A DNA stretch of 64,000 bases, taken from positions 1 through 64,000 of the forward strand of contig JASANC010004994.1 in the NCBI GenBank assembly GCA_030248135.1, written 5' to 3'. This document shows positions 1 through 11,674 of the stretch, piece by piece (the first letter of the stretch is position 1; every line of letters begins with the position of its first letter). The notes under the pieces are model-generated. The model was not told the origin of the DNA and ran no database searches. It was given only the letters and a program-made list of their open reading frames with translations. The translations under genes were made by a program, and so were the position numbers. The DNA comes from Theristus sp. LFF4_11. Its lineage: Eukaryota > Nematoda > Chromadorea > Monhysterida > Xyalidae.

Positions 1-489
1 TGAAGTTTGTAAAGTATGGCAAGTGTCAGGTGCGGTAGTATCAGACTTCTTTCCATCTGCGATGGCTGAAAAACCTTGATAAAGAAGAGTAAAGTGGGAA
101 ACTACCACGTACAATACGAAAAAGTAAACAAGATACAAATGTAGCAACAGTTCTCCGTCTAGCAACAAACTTCTTCCCCGAAACCCACTCATATTTACTG
201 TCTTGATAAAACGATGACACAAATTAAACCATACTTTGAGAGATGATTGTAAAACATCTGTGGCACTGAAACAACCAGTTTGTGCACACGTGAAGCAAAT
301 CCGGCTCCAAAACCCCCCAACAAATCATCACCAGGCACGGTTTACATACCCAGAACGGTTCATACTTTGAGCGTGTGTGAAAATTCCAGGTTTTGATTTG
401 CGAAATTACACGGGTTTCAAGGAATTCTGTTTCTGCCTCAACTGTAATAACCCTGAAGTGATGCACCCAGCCCTCGACGTTCTGCTGTA

Positions 490-585
490 CGTGTGCTGTA
501 CCGCATTGCACGGACGCTCATCACGAAAGTCCACGACTTGTTCTATCCAAGCGATAACGGCCAAGATCACTGCTGTCAGGTACAG
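490..585 (-). CDS. Possible orphan coding exon, unrecognised product
   Basis: On the minus strand an open stretch lies between a possible acceptor (CTGACAG, just right of 585) and a possible donor (GG|GTTATT near 490). It starts with a hydrophobic run (VILAVIAWIEQVV) followed by polar residues with two cysteines (DERPCNAVQHTY). Codon choice, rich in C/G at third positions, resembles the real exons nearby. No start, stop or neighbouring exon could be joined to it, so it may be part of a gene leaving the window on the left, or noise. I do not recognise a family. Confidence 0.15.
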
Positions 586-683
586 AATATTTGTTATAAT
601 CTGTCACTTTTTGGCAGAATACAACGCATGCTTTGAAACACATCAAGTGGAAGCCAAAGTCTGCACAGGGTTATAGTTGAGTC

Positions 684-852
684 TCTTATCGAGTCTGCTA
701 AACAGTCGCACGCTGGATTGGTTGGCGGCGACGTGATGCATGCCTTTTTGTGCAGAGTGGGGGCGGAGTTTTGTTCGCACAGAAATCGTGCATCACGTGC
801 ATCACCAACGAATCAGCTGATTCCCTCTATAATTTAGAATTCGACTGTGTAG
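684..852. mobile_element. MITE-like element, family B copy 1
   Basis: Ends in the family-B signature (ataatttagaattcgactgt) and contains two inverted halves around a CATCACGTG core: ATTGGTTGGCG...GATGCATGC on the left, GTGCATCACC...AATCAGCTGATT on the right. The same pattern recurs at 3778-3898, 6858-7030 and 16806-17008. It lies directly upstream of the sulfotransferase exon A. The left end is degraded. Confidence 0.5.
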
Positions 853-867
853 TTAAGAAAAAGTTCC

Positions 868-3063
868 ATGCCGTGTGTGCAGGTGATGCGCATTGTCGCG
901 CGACGTCGCACGATTAACGTCGACATCGCGCGTGACTGCGACTTTCTGGCGTTGCACGACAGTTATCAACCGCTGGACATTCTGTTTGTTTTGACGCCCA
1001 CTGGAGCATGTACACGCTCTCAAGGGAGCACGTTTACTTTGTGCGCACGAGAGAGCCGTTCTGCAATTGTCACTGCGACGAAGCGCCGTTCCTGTATGCC
1101 GTGCAGTATGCGCATGCTGAACGCGTGGCCCGTGTGCTGTTGAACGCTTGCTGGCGTTGGCGAAATTCTGCGCGCTTCATGGGACGTTTTTTGACCCACG
1201 CAAACTTCCCGATGGGCGAATTCAAACGAGAAATATAGTTTGAAGGCATCTCGGATCCAAACGAGATTGACTCAGCCAATGAAATTGAGAATCTTGCTCA
1301 AACCGTCGGAAAGAACCGCAAACATACCGTTGATCCTGTTTCACGGACCTTCCTTTACGGTTGTGATCAAACGTTTCGACAAAACAAACCACTCCAAACC
1401 ACATAATTCCATAATCGTTCCATACACGGTGGACAGTGCCATATTGCAGACGCGCGACCGCTCCTCGAGCACCATCTGGTACGCCATCTGTCCACGCAGC
1501 GGCACCACCCTGTTGTCGCAGCTGTTGAACGTCCCTGGGCGATCGGTGGTGTTTGCCGAGGCAGACGTGTTCACCCAGTTGGCCATTCTGTATGACGCCG
1601 GTGCGTGGTCGCAACACCACGCGGACTTCTGTGAACAGCTGCTCGCTTCGGTGCTGCGCGTGTTCGTGCATCATGTGCCGGATGGTCAGAATGTTACCTT
1701 TTGGTTATCTGTGTGTCTTTGTCAGCCAGTTTTCGGTTTTTTTGAACACACTTGCAGTATTTTTGCCAGAAATAAGCGAAAACATTGTAAGCCAGAAGCT
1801 GAAAGCGTCAGATAGTGGCGCAAGGACTTTGCGTGGAGACTGAAGACCGAGGCTTGCGCCCCAGTTGTCACTACATTTTGACATTCTGGAAAACACACAC
1901 GCTACACGCACAGGTCAGATCTGCGTGATCAAGCATCGCACGATCGTGAACGTTCTGGCGCGCATGTTGCACCGAATCGCCCCAAACGTCCGCCAAATGT
2001 TTGTCTACCGTCGCGACATCGACAAGTTGATCAACTTAACGGACCCGGGCGGCCCCTGGAACCTCACCCTAACCGGTGCGAATTTGATTTTTTTTGAAGA
2101 AAATTTTTTATTATTGAACCTTGAACCAAAGTTCTTCAATGTTGTTTTTTGAAACGTAACTTCATTTTTTTTTTTTTCATTTTTTTTTTTAATCTAAGAC
2201 AGACACAGACAGACACAGACAGACACAGACACAAACACACACAGACATACACAGACACACACAGACACAAAGACACACACAGACACACACGCACTCACAC
2301 AGACACACACAGACACACACAGACACACACAGACGCACACAGACACAAAGACACACACAGACGCACACAGACACACACAGACACAAAGACACACACAGAC
2401 ACACACGCACTCACACAGACACACACAGACACACACAGACACACACAGACGCACACAGACACAAAGACACACACAGACGCACACAGACACACACAGACAC
2501 ACACAGACGCACACAGACACAAAGACACACACACAGACGCACACAGACACACACCCATTATTCGCAGCCTCGCCCGCCTCAACACGCTGCCGTTGTTCAC
2601 ACGCGGCGTCCAGTGGTTCGTCGGGCTGAGCGACCTCGAGCGCCGTGTCGGCGACGCGATCGGTGTACGCAACGACCTTGAGTTCGCGTGGCTGATGGCG
2701 TTGCCGCCGTACACGCGGTTCCTGCGCGACCGCGAGGTCTACTCGATCGTGACCACCTATGAGGAGATCACCGCCGGCGACGACGACGCCATTCGCGGCG
2801 AGCTGAGTCGACTGTTTGAGTTGTGCGGTCTGCCGGCGACGTGCGTCCCGGAGGCGATGGTCAAGTACGAACGCGACTCGCAGGCGAACACGCCGCTGTC
2901 GCGCGAGCGCTTGCGCGGTGTGCCGACGACGCAGACGGTCGATGCGACCCGAGCGGCGCACGTCGCGCGCGTCATGAAACTGCCGGAGCGGTTCTTCCTC
3001 GGCGGCCACTACATTCATGACGACGTACAGTGTAATGGCAGCGTTGCGATCGGTGAAACGTAG
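868..3063 (+). CDS. P-loop sulfotransferase-like protein (4+ exons)
   Basis: Likely a PAPS-dependent sulfotransferase-fold protein of a type found in invertebrates; substrate unknown. Exons: A about 884-1128 (includes the stretch [14 protein letters not shown]), B 1450-1684, C 1914-2025, D 2568-3063 (TAG stop). Phases agree for B-C (phase 1) and C-D (phase 2). Exon B holds the P-loop [13 protein letters not shown], which fits the 5'-phosphosulfate loop; exon C holds VYRRDI, in the place of the 3'-phosphate-binding Arg/Asp segment; exon D is the helical C-terminal half. The start is uncertain: an ATG at 868 is possible, but exon A seems to change reading frame near 985-995 (see findings). The intron before exon D is filled by a CACAGA-type microsatellite. 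I am sure of the fold family from the P-loop, not of the substrate. Confidence 0.6.
2195..2556. repeat. CACAGA-type microsatellite in intron
   Basis: About 360 bp of (CACAGA/CACACAGA)n with interruptions (acaaag, acgcac, actcac). It is itself built of larger duplicated blocks: the run between about 2275 and 2345 is repeated near 2393-2465. It fills most of the intron between sulfotransferase exons C and D; the exon D acceptor (ttcgcag) comes right after it. All six frames are open because the unit has no stop codon. Confidence 0.9.
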
Positions 3064-3777
3064 TGGTGATTCGTGTTCACGCAGATATAGGAATTGGAGT
3101 TACAGTTGTTGGAATCGCGGCTGCTAAACGTTGCCTGTCGCATGACACATGCACGTACAGGACAAACGCGCTTTGGCAACCAACTTTTTAGTGGCCAAAA
3201 TTTGTAGCTCCCCCGTTTTCTCTTGTTTTTTGTTTTAGGGTTATGTATTGTTGGAAATGAGTTGCTCAAAACGGAGACAAAATAGTTGACTTTTAAATGT
3301 TACAAATTGTTGTTGTTAAATCTTTAAATGGCGTAGCCATTGTGTTTTTGTTTCTGTTTACTGCCACCTTTCAGTTTCAGAAAAAAATTGTTTGCGTCTG
3401 ATTTTTACGCATGTCTTCAACCGAACAAAACCAAAGCCGACCAACCATCTTACGTGCAATGTAAGTAGGGCAGATTTATTGGAACATGTAACACCGAAAT
3501 GACGTCATTTCCTTTAAAGACGCTCGTTTGTGATGCACAGGCACTAATATTTCAGTTCGGTTTGCCTCTTCACGTGTTTTTTCCGATGGAGGGATCAGCT
3601 AAACTGAAAATCCAGACTGGTGCGCATATTTCAGAGCACGTGACGTCAGTTCGGTTTGACACGCCTTGAACAGAAGTCTATAGTCTATACACTTTGATTT
3701 GTTATAAATTAACACATTTGTAATACCCATATTTACAACTGAAAAAGCAAACAAAATGAGAGATCACGAGAAATACA
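3064..3777. other. Intergenic, no gene seen
   Basis: AT-rich stretch between the sulfotransferase stop and the next MITE. It has no ORF with family motifs or coding-like composition. Two short stretches with cacgtg/acgtca motifs occur near 3540-3660. Confidence 0.5.
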
Positions 3778-3898
3778 GTCGAACTCCATGTGTGGGCATT
3801 GCTGGTGGAGGCGGAGTCTGTGCTGCATAGAAAGCGCCTGCATCACGTGATCACCAACCAATCAGCGGATTGTCCATAATTTACAGTTCGACTATGAC
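3778..3898. mobile_element. MITE-like element, family B copy 2
   Basis: Inverted ends 'acagtcgaact' at the left and 'agttcgactat' at the right. Internal 'gcattgctggtggaggcggag' and 'catcacgtgatcaccaacc' match the copy at 16806-17008. It sits just downstream of the PAN-like exon of the Reeler gene. Confidence 0.6.
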
Positions 3899-3905
3899 GT
3901 CACTG

Positions 3906-6900
3906 CTATGTTTCGTCGCATCTGATACACTGAATTCGAATCGGCACCGAGTTAGTGGACTGCGGTCGAATCTCCGTGAATCGTTGCGTTGAATCGCACT
4001 GCTCCGTTGGTGACTCGGTGAGTAGACACTTCGGAAAGATCGACCAGACCATCTGCCAGATCGCGGCGTGGCATCGCTGATTGGTCAGACAAAGCAACGC
4101 GCACGCCTTCGCGTGAATGTTCGCCTCGAGGAAAATTGGTTCGCCCGCGAGAAACGCCGGCACCGCTTCGAACGTCAGTCGGTGGCTTGGACAGTCGGAG
4201 TCTGAAAGAAGAGACACTTTTCAGATCATGAAAATCGAACATCTAATCAATACATTAAGTTCGCTGTTTGCGATTTCGCCAGGTAGACGCATACCGCGGT
4301 GCCCGCTGGCTCGTCAGTGCGACGAACACCAGGCAGAACTGCCGAAGGTGTTTTTACCACAGACAGATCTTATAGTCTGGGTAAAACAGTCGTCTGTATG
4401 TCACATTGGCAATCAGCTAAAATTGGCTTCTTTTGAATATTGGGTTCACTGGATTGGTCCAATCCAAAATCGATCCACCCAATCAGCATGCCGATGATTC
4501 GGGAACGCAAAAAAATCGCGCACGTTTTACAGTTTGACTGCAATAATTAGAAAAAACACCAGAAGAACGCACTCTGCGCGAATATCGCCGCGTCTTCGTC
4601 GTTGGCATGATGATGAGTTGAGCTCGTAAAATCGGCCCTATTTAATGATCGATCGATTGCTATAGCCGTCCGCTCGCTGCTGCCAATTGCGCTCGTTGAA
4701 ACCATCGGAGTCTCCACGTCGCCCGTGAATCCGAGACCGGAGCCGAGCGGCCTCCGGACGGGCCCCAGAATGTTTCGGCTGCTGTTGACCGAGCCGATCA
4801 CGTGCACGGCGCCAATGTTCTGCTTCAGATTTCGAATTGCCTCCGGTATTCGATCGTTTTCGGTTGTTGTGGTTCGGTGAGACAGAGGAGAGCCGGAGTT
4901 CATAGGACGCACGGCCGCTCGAGTGGGAAGTCTACTCGTTGGCGTGCTCATCAGACGCGAATGCGGCGGTGTTGCGGTTGCGGAAACTCGGTCGATCGCA
5001 TTTGGAAGGGTGGTGGTTTTTGCGGTTCTGGCGAACTGATCAACGTCGGAGCGAGCAACAGTCGTATATGTCGCCGTTGTTCTCGGCGACGTAAAAAATG
5101 CGTTTGAGTTTGAGGCGGTCTTTGTAGATCGACCCACGGTGACGTCGTTCGCGTCGAAACTGCCGTTCAATCGGTCTGATCCGTTCTGCGTCCCGTTTTG
5201 ATGCTGATTCAGTGTAAGCTTAAGAGCGGGCGAATGGTCAGCGACGGTTATTGTTGACGAAAAGATCGCGGGAAACAGTGCCTGCGTTGCTGATGATGCA
5301 GTTCTGATTTTTTCGGCAACTTTCGTCGCGCTGATTGTTGATGTCTCCGGTGGGATTGTTGTTGGTGGTGTTGTCGAGGACTGCAGATGCTTGTGTGCTT
5401 GCCCGCTTTCTACTGTTGTGCTTATGTTCGTTGATAGGCCGTGGCCGATGGTCGTTAGAGGCGACTCGGTCACGGTCGCAAAAATTCGATCGAACGGGTG
5501 GAACGTCACAACTTCACTCGGACTGTACGTGCTGAATTGGGCAAGTTGTTCATTATTGAGTTTTTCGTTCAAATCCTTCGCGCTGTGTGTCTTCTCAGCT
5601 TGCGCGCCCAGCGAAGTGCCACCGCCTTCAGTGGTCAACTTCCGAATTCTCGCCGTTTTCTGCTGAACGCTCTCGGAGAAGCGAAACAGTCGCGCCGGCT
5701 CCACCGTCAACGAGTGACGATTGGCGCGTTGGTGAAACGGCAGAAACGAGCGCAGGCGGTTCAACGTGTTTCCTTGGTTGTTCGCTGCTCCAACCGATCG
5801 AGCTCGCAACTGTTGTCCACTCGCCGCCGCCTGCGGTGCACTTTTTATGTTTTGATGAAGTTGTTCAGCGGTATTGCCGCCGTAATGATGCTGGTGGAAG
5901 TGATTGGTGATGTAGATCTGCGTCTCAGCGGATGTGCTAATCGGCGGCCTCTGATGGTTGATCGGACTCCTGTTGAACAGTCTCGATCGATAGTCGTGCG
6001 TATTCTCAAGATCATCGGTCTCCTCGAGCCAAGGTGGATCATTGCTGGCGTTGCTGTTCTGATAATGAAGCGCATTTCGAATCGATTCTTGCAACGCGAC
6101 ACGAACCAATTCGCTTTTTTCCAGCAGTTTCCTCTTGCGCGCATCATCAGACACGATCAACGCTGGCCGTCTGACGGCGTAGATCGACGGCGAAAACGCA
6201 CGATGGTGCACAACATCGTCGGTGATCGTTGACTTGCCCGGCTGGAACGTCACCACTCGCTGTGGTGTCAGCAGTTGAAATCGTTGATTGCTGGAGGGTG
6301 GCACGTAGAGTCTTCGACGAATGTTCGGTGCGGTGCGGACGTGGGGACGTTGGAATAGGCGTGCTTGGTGTTGTTGTGGTTGTTGTTGTTGTTGTTGTTG
6401 ATCGGGTTTACTTCGCAGTAGTGATCGCTTGAAATTGGCTGACTGCTGATGTGAATGCTGATGCGCTGCAGATGTAGCGGATGACTGGTCACGACGCGAG
6501 ATCGTCTCGAATAGCGAGTGCTTCTTTTGTTGGTACATGCGAAGTGGCAGAACGTAACCGGCCGATGGGGCCCAGCGCTGCCAGAACACGTTTTCGTTTT
6601 GGAAGATTGTCACGCTGAAATGGATTGGGTACGGTATATGCTCTTTGTAAGCGGCATTCATGAAGCCGTATTTAGTGACGCGTAACTGTGTTAAAACATA
6701 GCTACACGCGGTCATTAAATACTGGTTCATGAATGCCCCTTTTGGAACACGGCAATCACTCAGCAATTTGGCCGGGACCACAGGAGTCTTTTATGACGCT
6801 TGATTTTTTGAGTCCATTTGAGAAAGACAGTGTGTTTGTAAGGATCGCAAAAAAAAAACGAAGAACGATTTACAGTCCATCTGAAAAATACAATGCAACA

Positions 6901-7754
6901 TGACGCGAACATGACGTGATGACCAACCAATCAGCGCTGAGAACACCTCATGATTAACCAATCAACGCTGAGAGTTGCTATGACCAACCAATCAGCTAGT
7001 TGCATAGCCAATTAGCGAGATTGACTGTACTTGATTGAAAAAACAACAACAATTTCCAAACACAAACAACACGCACACAAATTGCACCGGACCGACATTA
7101 GCGTCCGGCCTCCAGACTGCTCTGAGGTAGTACTTCGGCCTGAAGTCGACGTTCACAATGGAATCGTTCATCATCGGCTTGCATCGGTGCATTTCAATGG
7201 CCTGCTCCAGTGGCCATGATTGGTCCGCAATAAAATGACCGCCTCGAAACGTCCCGAACAAGTCGGTCCTGCTGACGGCGAGACGCGGCTGCAGCAGAAT
7301 GGCACGAAACGGCACCGAGCCGCGGATGACGACTGAAACACGGAATGGCCGTGTAAATTATGGCAGCTTTTTTCAGGGTGTAAGAAGCGAGCGACATTTG
7401 AATGAAAGAAAAAAGCTATTCAGAAACGCAACGTGCTTTTTTAAACTGATTGATTCTACGCCTTTTCAAAGTTTTCAAACAACAATCAGTTTCCTAGTTG
7501 ATTTGAATACCTGTGTAATTCTTGCCGGGCGTATACGACTGAACGCTGATTTCTCGATGGTTCAGAAAATAGAAATCAAACGGCACGTCGCTGATTGGCT
7601 GCGGCTGTCCGAGTGACACGTGCGGCCGCATGCTGTGCTGCGCACTACAGGGTGGCCCATTGAGCCAGGCTTGTTCGGCTATTGTTTCTCGTAAGAAGAC
7701 CAACAGAACAGAAATGCAAGAAATGGCGCATGGCAGTAATTTGTCAGTGGTCAT
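3906..7754 (-). CDS. Secreted Reeler-domain protein with long low-complexity tail and PAN-like C-terminus
   Basis: Exons 7754-7511, 7332-7077, 6614-4573 and 4201-3906; phases 1, 2, 1 all join in frame, giving about 945 residues. Residues 1-26 are a signal peptide (hydrophobic ISCISVLLVFL). Residues 30-190 form a Reeler domain: CSAQHSMRPH, YTPGKNYTVVIRG, FRAILLQPR, the Cys in MHRCKPM, YYLRAVWRPD and VTIFQNENVFWQRW follow the family order. The single 2-kb exon 3 encodes a Ser/Thr/Gln/Asn-rich tail with a poly-Gln run near position 6390. Exon 4 has the PAN/apple-like pattern CPSHRLTF...CALLCLTNQRCHAAIWQM...C. Reeler proteins are secreted or matrix-associated. The join to exon 4 rests on a GTGCGT donor and matching phase; without it the protein would end at the TAA at 4547. 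Confidence 0.7.
4255..4402 (-). ncRNA. Structured repeat with hammerhead-like core, copy 1
   Basis: Lies in the last intron of the Reeler gene, read on the minus strand. Successive hairpins can be drawn: CAGAC/GTCTG, GGCAG/CTGCC, CGTC/GACG, and a stem GCCAG/CTGGC bracketed by CTGACGA (4311-4317) and GAAA (4274-4277), the two conserved strands of a hammerhead core. About 90% of the element recurs at 54564-54706, and its core recurs at 22735-22777. Whether it is transcribed or cleaves is unknown. Confidence 0.4.
6651..6742. mobile_element. MITE family A copy (inverted repeat, CATTCATG ends)
   Basis: A near-perfect foldback: gcggcattcatgaagccg, then tatttagtgacgcgtaact, a short loop, and the complement ending catgaatgcccc. 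It lies in intron 2 of the Reeler gene, about 35 bp before exon 3. Relatives occur at 19795-19884, 42760-42852, 46699-46786, 46916-46984, 54512-54757 and, decayed, 54774-54860. Confidence 0.75.
6858..7030. mobile_element. Diverged MITE family B copy
   Basis: Begins near 'gatttacagtccatctg' and ends near 'gagattgactgtac'. It contains three copies of 'gaccaaccaatcagc', the inner motif of family B. It lies in intron 2 of the Reeler gene. It is less well preserved than the other family B copies. Confidence 0.4.
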
Positions 7755-8446
7755 TTTTTGGTGTAAACTGACTTCGCGATCGGATTGAATGCATGAGCAA
7801 AAGTGTGCAGAATTGAATGCAGAATTTTAGAGTTGACGCTTTACAGTTTTATTAGTAGAAACCAGTCGGTAGAATGCAGCACAATTGGATTTTCTTGATA
7901 AGATCAACGAAAGGCATTCTATTTTTATTTTTGCCTTGCGTAACAACCGAAGACAATGGTGTCTTTGCGGTTTGAAATTTATTACAGACATGCTTGCAGT
8001 TTTTTTATCGTCGAAAGTTTCCAGACGTCCATGACAATCTCGTGAAACCGTGCACAAGTTTCATCATGGCGATCATCTCTGTTATTTGTCCGTCTTTTTT
8101 TTCAAACGCCAGAAAATCAGCAGTTCGAAAAAACGTGATTTTATCTTTTTGCGACTTTCTTCAAAATCAGTGTGAAGTTTGCTATGTGTATCACCTTCAA
8201 GATGATATTCTCTGGTGGATATTGCCAAAAAAAACCAGTTGTGTTTCAAAGTTGCTGCAAAAATAACGAGCGCAGTTCTATAGTTGGATTGAACTGAAAG
8301 GAACGTATCACAGAGTCTCGAGTTATTTGCTCAAACACGTGTGAAAAATTAAAAAAAAAGCACAGTGATCTAGATTTTTAATAAAAAAGCATATCGCGTC
8401 TCATCTTTTTTGACTTTTTCCATTGCGTTATATTGAAATGATGATT

Positions 8447-8737
8447 TCAGATTTCACTGTCAATGTCCTTTCCTTGAATAACCAATCGTTGAAGAATGCA
8501 TCGTTTAACAAGAATGGAATCGACGAAAAAATGCTGTCTTTGTAATCCGCAAATCTTTTCGCAAGATTGTTCGCAACTGCATGTACATTTTTTTACAATT
8601 TTTTTCGTACTCGTTTTGGCATGATGTATGCAGGTCTGTGGGCATGGTTTCGTCTGCTCACTGATGAAAGTCAGCACGAATAAAAAAATAAAAATGATTA
8701 GATTTATCTTAGAAAAACCTTTTCCAATAACACGCAT
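8447..8737 (-). CDS. Small secreted Cys/Lys-rich protein, unrecognised
   Basis: Single-exon ORF of 96 residues when started at the inner Met (8737), which puts a signal-peptide-like segment (INLIIFIFLFVLTFI) near the N-terminus. The mature part carries closely spaced cysteines: CPQTC, then CTCSCEQSCEKIC, then one more Cys. That fits a small disulfide-rich secreted peptide. I see no close match to a named family. The start, the absence of introns and expression are all unproven; the composition around it is AT-rich. Confidence 0.35.
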   Translation of the reverse strand: MRVIGKGFSKINLIIFIFLFVLTFISEQTKPCPQTCIHHAKTSTKKIVKKCTCSCEQSCEKICGLQRQHFFVDSILVKRCILQRLVIQGKDIDSEI

Positions 8738-9426
8738 TTTTAAACGTAACTCTTCGTCGTGCCTGTCATGCGTTCCACAATACAGAAAAAGTTGGATCAA
8801 AACAAAAAAACGCGATCAAAAAACTTGCTGCCCCAAAAAACACCTGGTGTTGCGAGTTTGCAGCCCAGCTTGCCGTGTAGTTGTGTTTTTGATCACATGA
8901 AAAAACAATTCTCAAAAAGTCAACTGGATGTCCTGTGACAATGACATGATACAAAAAAAAGTTTAACAGTAAACAATTTGCCACCAGGCATCAGACTGTA
9001 TTTGAAATTATTATTTTTAAATTTAACAAAAAACTAGATAAAATAATGCATCTTGTGGTTGCGCCGAACTGTATTGCCTTTTTTACAATTTATCACAGAC
9101 CGATAACAACGATCATGTCAAGACGGTAAGAATTGCGTGCACACGGGTAAAAACAATGTCGACGAAATAAAATGATCCGAGGCCAAAGTTTAGATACGGA
9201 CAGAAATATTTTTAAAACTGCGAAAACCTGTAACGGCACAAACCTGGATTATCTCCACAGAATTTGAAATCGCGACAAAATATGTGAAAATTATCGATTA
9301 TGTGGTTTACAATAAATCAGAGTTGTTTTATGCATTTTGGTACGAAATTCCAACCGTGACCCGTTGTAAACAAGATGATATAAACTTCTTTACTTAAAAA
9401 ATATTGCACATTTCTTCCAAAAGATT
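8738..9426. other. Intergenic, AT-rich, no gene seen
   Basis: AT-rich region between the small Cys-rich ORF and the GT14 start, holding the upstream region of the GT14 gene. No repeat or ORF with coding character was noticed. Confidence 0.4.
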
Positions 9427-11636
9427 ATGCTTCACACAACTTTGCTCGACGATACGAAAGCCACTTTTGACGTTCGAAAAAACTCGAAGAAGAACCAGCA
9501 TCGACTGACCGTTTGCCTGTTTGTGACCGTGTTCTTCTGCTGGCATTCACTTCCATTTCTCACGGTGAGTGTCCCAAAGTTCGACCACCGACCTATTCGC
9601 TCATCGGTGGACAGCAATTTTGGCGGGAGAATTCAAAATTCTCATCCATCGAACTTTGCCAGAAACGCCGACGACATTTCTGTGAGCGCAATTGCGGATT
9701 CGATGCCGTTCCGTTGCGAGACACTCTTCCAGGGTGACCACAACTCGTACAGTTCCGAATTAGAAATAGCGGCTGCGTGGAACTACAAATCCAGGTTGAA
9801 TGAGGAACGAATTTCTGAATTGGTACGTTCCTGTCAGTTGATATCGAAATTGAACGCGAACTGGAATTTGACGAGCGACGAAGAGGAGACGAACTTTCCG
9901 TTGGCATTTTCGATTGTCGCCCATAGCCGAATGGAGCAACTGGTCAGGTTTGTGGTTTGTCGTTTTTTGCGATCACATGGTTGGGTTGCATTGAATCGGC
10001 CGCACACACACTGGATTTGTTCTACAATCACCCAAGCCAGGTACGGCGCCAAAGTGAGTCTGCGTGTCCAGGATGAGACGATTGCTCATGTTCATCCCAC
10101 TCCGCAGTGGCAATCAATCAACAAGCAGTCTAATGTTGTCATGTTGATTTCAGCTCTCTCATTCATCAACAATAAATCAACAACAACATATCAACCCGTC
10201 CAATGTTGTTCATTTCATCTGTCATTCATCGACTTGTTTTTCAGGCTAGTCGCCTCACTATACCGTCCGCAGAATAAGATCTGCGTCAGTCTGGACGGCA
10301 AATCTGATCCACTGATGCGACGAGTATTCACGCAGTTGAATCGTTGTCATCCAAAAACGATTTTCCTCTCGCACTCAAACGTCTCGATCTACTGGGGTCA
10401 CTACAGTGTGCTACAGGCGCAGATGGCTTGTCTGGCACATTTAAACGAACCAATCAGCGGTCGGTGGGAGTACGCGCAGCTCATCAGCGGTTCCGACGTG
10501 CCGCTACGGACGAACCTCGAGATGACCACGATTCTACGACGATTCGACGGCGCGAACGACGTCGAACTGAGCGAGATCGATGCTATACGATGGCGACACG
10601 CGACGTTTTTCGTCGCTGGCAATGATCGCGCGAAAATACCGCCGAAATTTCGGACTCTCTACCGCGAGCGTAACGAGTTCGGCTTTTGGCTCAGTGATCT
10701 GAACGAGTGGCGTCCCGGGCCACCCGGCGGTCTGCGCATCGTGAAAGGCAGCTTCGCGAATACGCTCAGTAGACGCTTTGTGCGGTATTTGTTCGATAGT
10801 TCGCTGGCACGCCGCTATTATGAGTGGGTGAACACGACGTTTGTACCGGATGAGTTGTTCTTCAGCACGTTGGTTCATTCCGACCCGTCCGCGCCCGGTT
10901 ATTTTCCGGGCCGCCGGTGTCTGGCGGAGTATCGACGTCGGGGCCGGACGAAACCGTGGATTTCGAGGTGACGTTGTCTTAGCTGCTGTGCTTCGATTTA
11001 AAAAAAGAGCAAGAGCTTGGTGGGCATTGGTTTTTGCTGGTGGCTGATTGGAAGTGTTTTCTCGTTTTTTTGAAGCTCGATCGGTTGCACGGTATGTGCG
11101 AGTGAACGATTGTGTAGAATTCAGCAGTTTGAATTTTTTACCACGTGCTGAAAAAAATGAAGACCACATCACAGTCAGGTCGCTGTGTTTCTTGAATACC
11201 GACTGTGCAACCAACCGAAATTCAAATCGGCACCTTCGTTTTCCATTGAGAAAAAATAATTAGAAGCGCGTTTACTGTGCTGTGTTTGAATTGAATGGAA
11301 ACAAGTTGATCGTTCAACTGATTCAGATACGACGTTTGGACGAAACAGCGGTGTGCCGGCAAATTGATTCGTCGCTCGTGCCTGTTCGGCGTCGGCGATC
11401 TCAAGTCGTTCGCCGTGGCGCGTCAGTTGTTCGCGCACAAAATCTACCTCGACTACCAACCGGCGACGTTCTTCTGTGCGCTGGACGCGCGCGAAAAGCG
11501 GGAACGTTTGAATTCGACCAATCAGCAGCGAACGGAATTGTGGCCGTTTGACGTCGAGTTTTATGAGCGACTGCCTGCCGTGAGGCACCGGCGAATGATG
11601 AACAACAGCGAAACGGGTTATGAGCTTTGTTTCTGA
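9427..11636 (+). CDS. GT14 core-2/I-branching-type glycosyltransferase
   Basis: Exons 9427-9947, 10245-10967 and 11327-11636 (TGA), both joins in phase 2, give 517 residues. The N-terminus has a short cytosolic tail and one hydrophobic signal-anchor (about residues 28-48, VCLFVTVFF), as expected for a type II Golgi enzyme. GT14 motifs run in order: FSIVAHSRMEQLVR, LYRPQNKICVSLDGK, IYWGHYSVLQAQMACL, WEYAQLISGSDVPLRT, the Lys-Gly-Ser segment IVKGSFANTLSRRFV, TTFVPDELFFSTLVH and, in exon 3, RSCLFGVGDL. The family adds N-acetylglucosamine or xylose branches to O-glycans and proteoglycans; the acceptor here is not predictable. A possible poly(A) signal AATAAA lies about 33 bp after the stop. Confidence 0.85.
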
Positions 11637-11668
11637 CGGTGTTTCTGTTTTTGTTGAAAAACAGGACA

Positions 11669-11674
11669 AATAAA
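11669..11674 (+). promoter_or_regulatory. Putative poly(A) signal of the GT14 gene
   Basis: AATAAA hexamer about 33 bp after the TGA stop at 11634-11636, on the coding strand. The tail-to-tail neighbour on the minus strand ends at 11812, so the 3' ends of the two genes are less than 180 bp apart. Confidence 0.5.

Noticed and set aside
2149..2560. Thr/His/Gln-repeat N-terminus of the frame ending at 3063
   Set aside because: Produced by the CACAGA microsatellite in an intron; the true exon starts at 2568 after an AG acceptor.
5498..6232. 244-codon plus-strand frame
   Set aside because: Antisense of the Ser/Thr/Gln-rich Reeler tail exon; no motif of its own, and the minus frame joins in phase to the Reeler exons.
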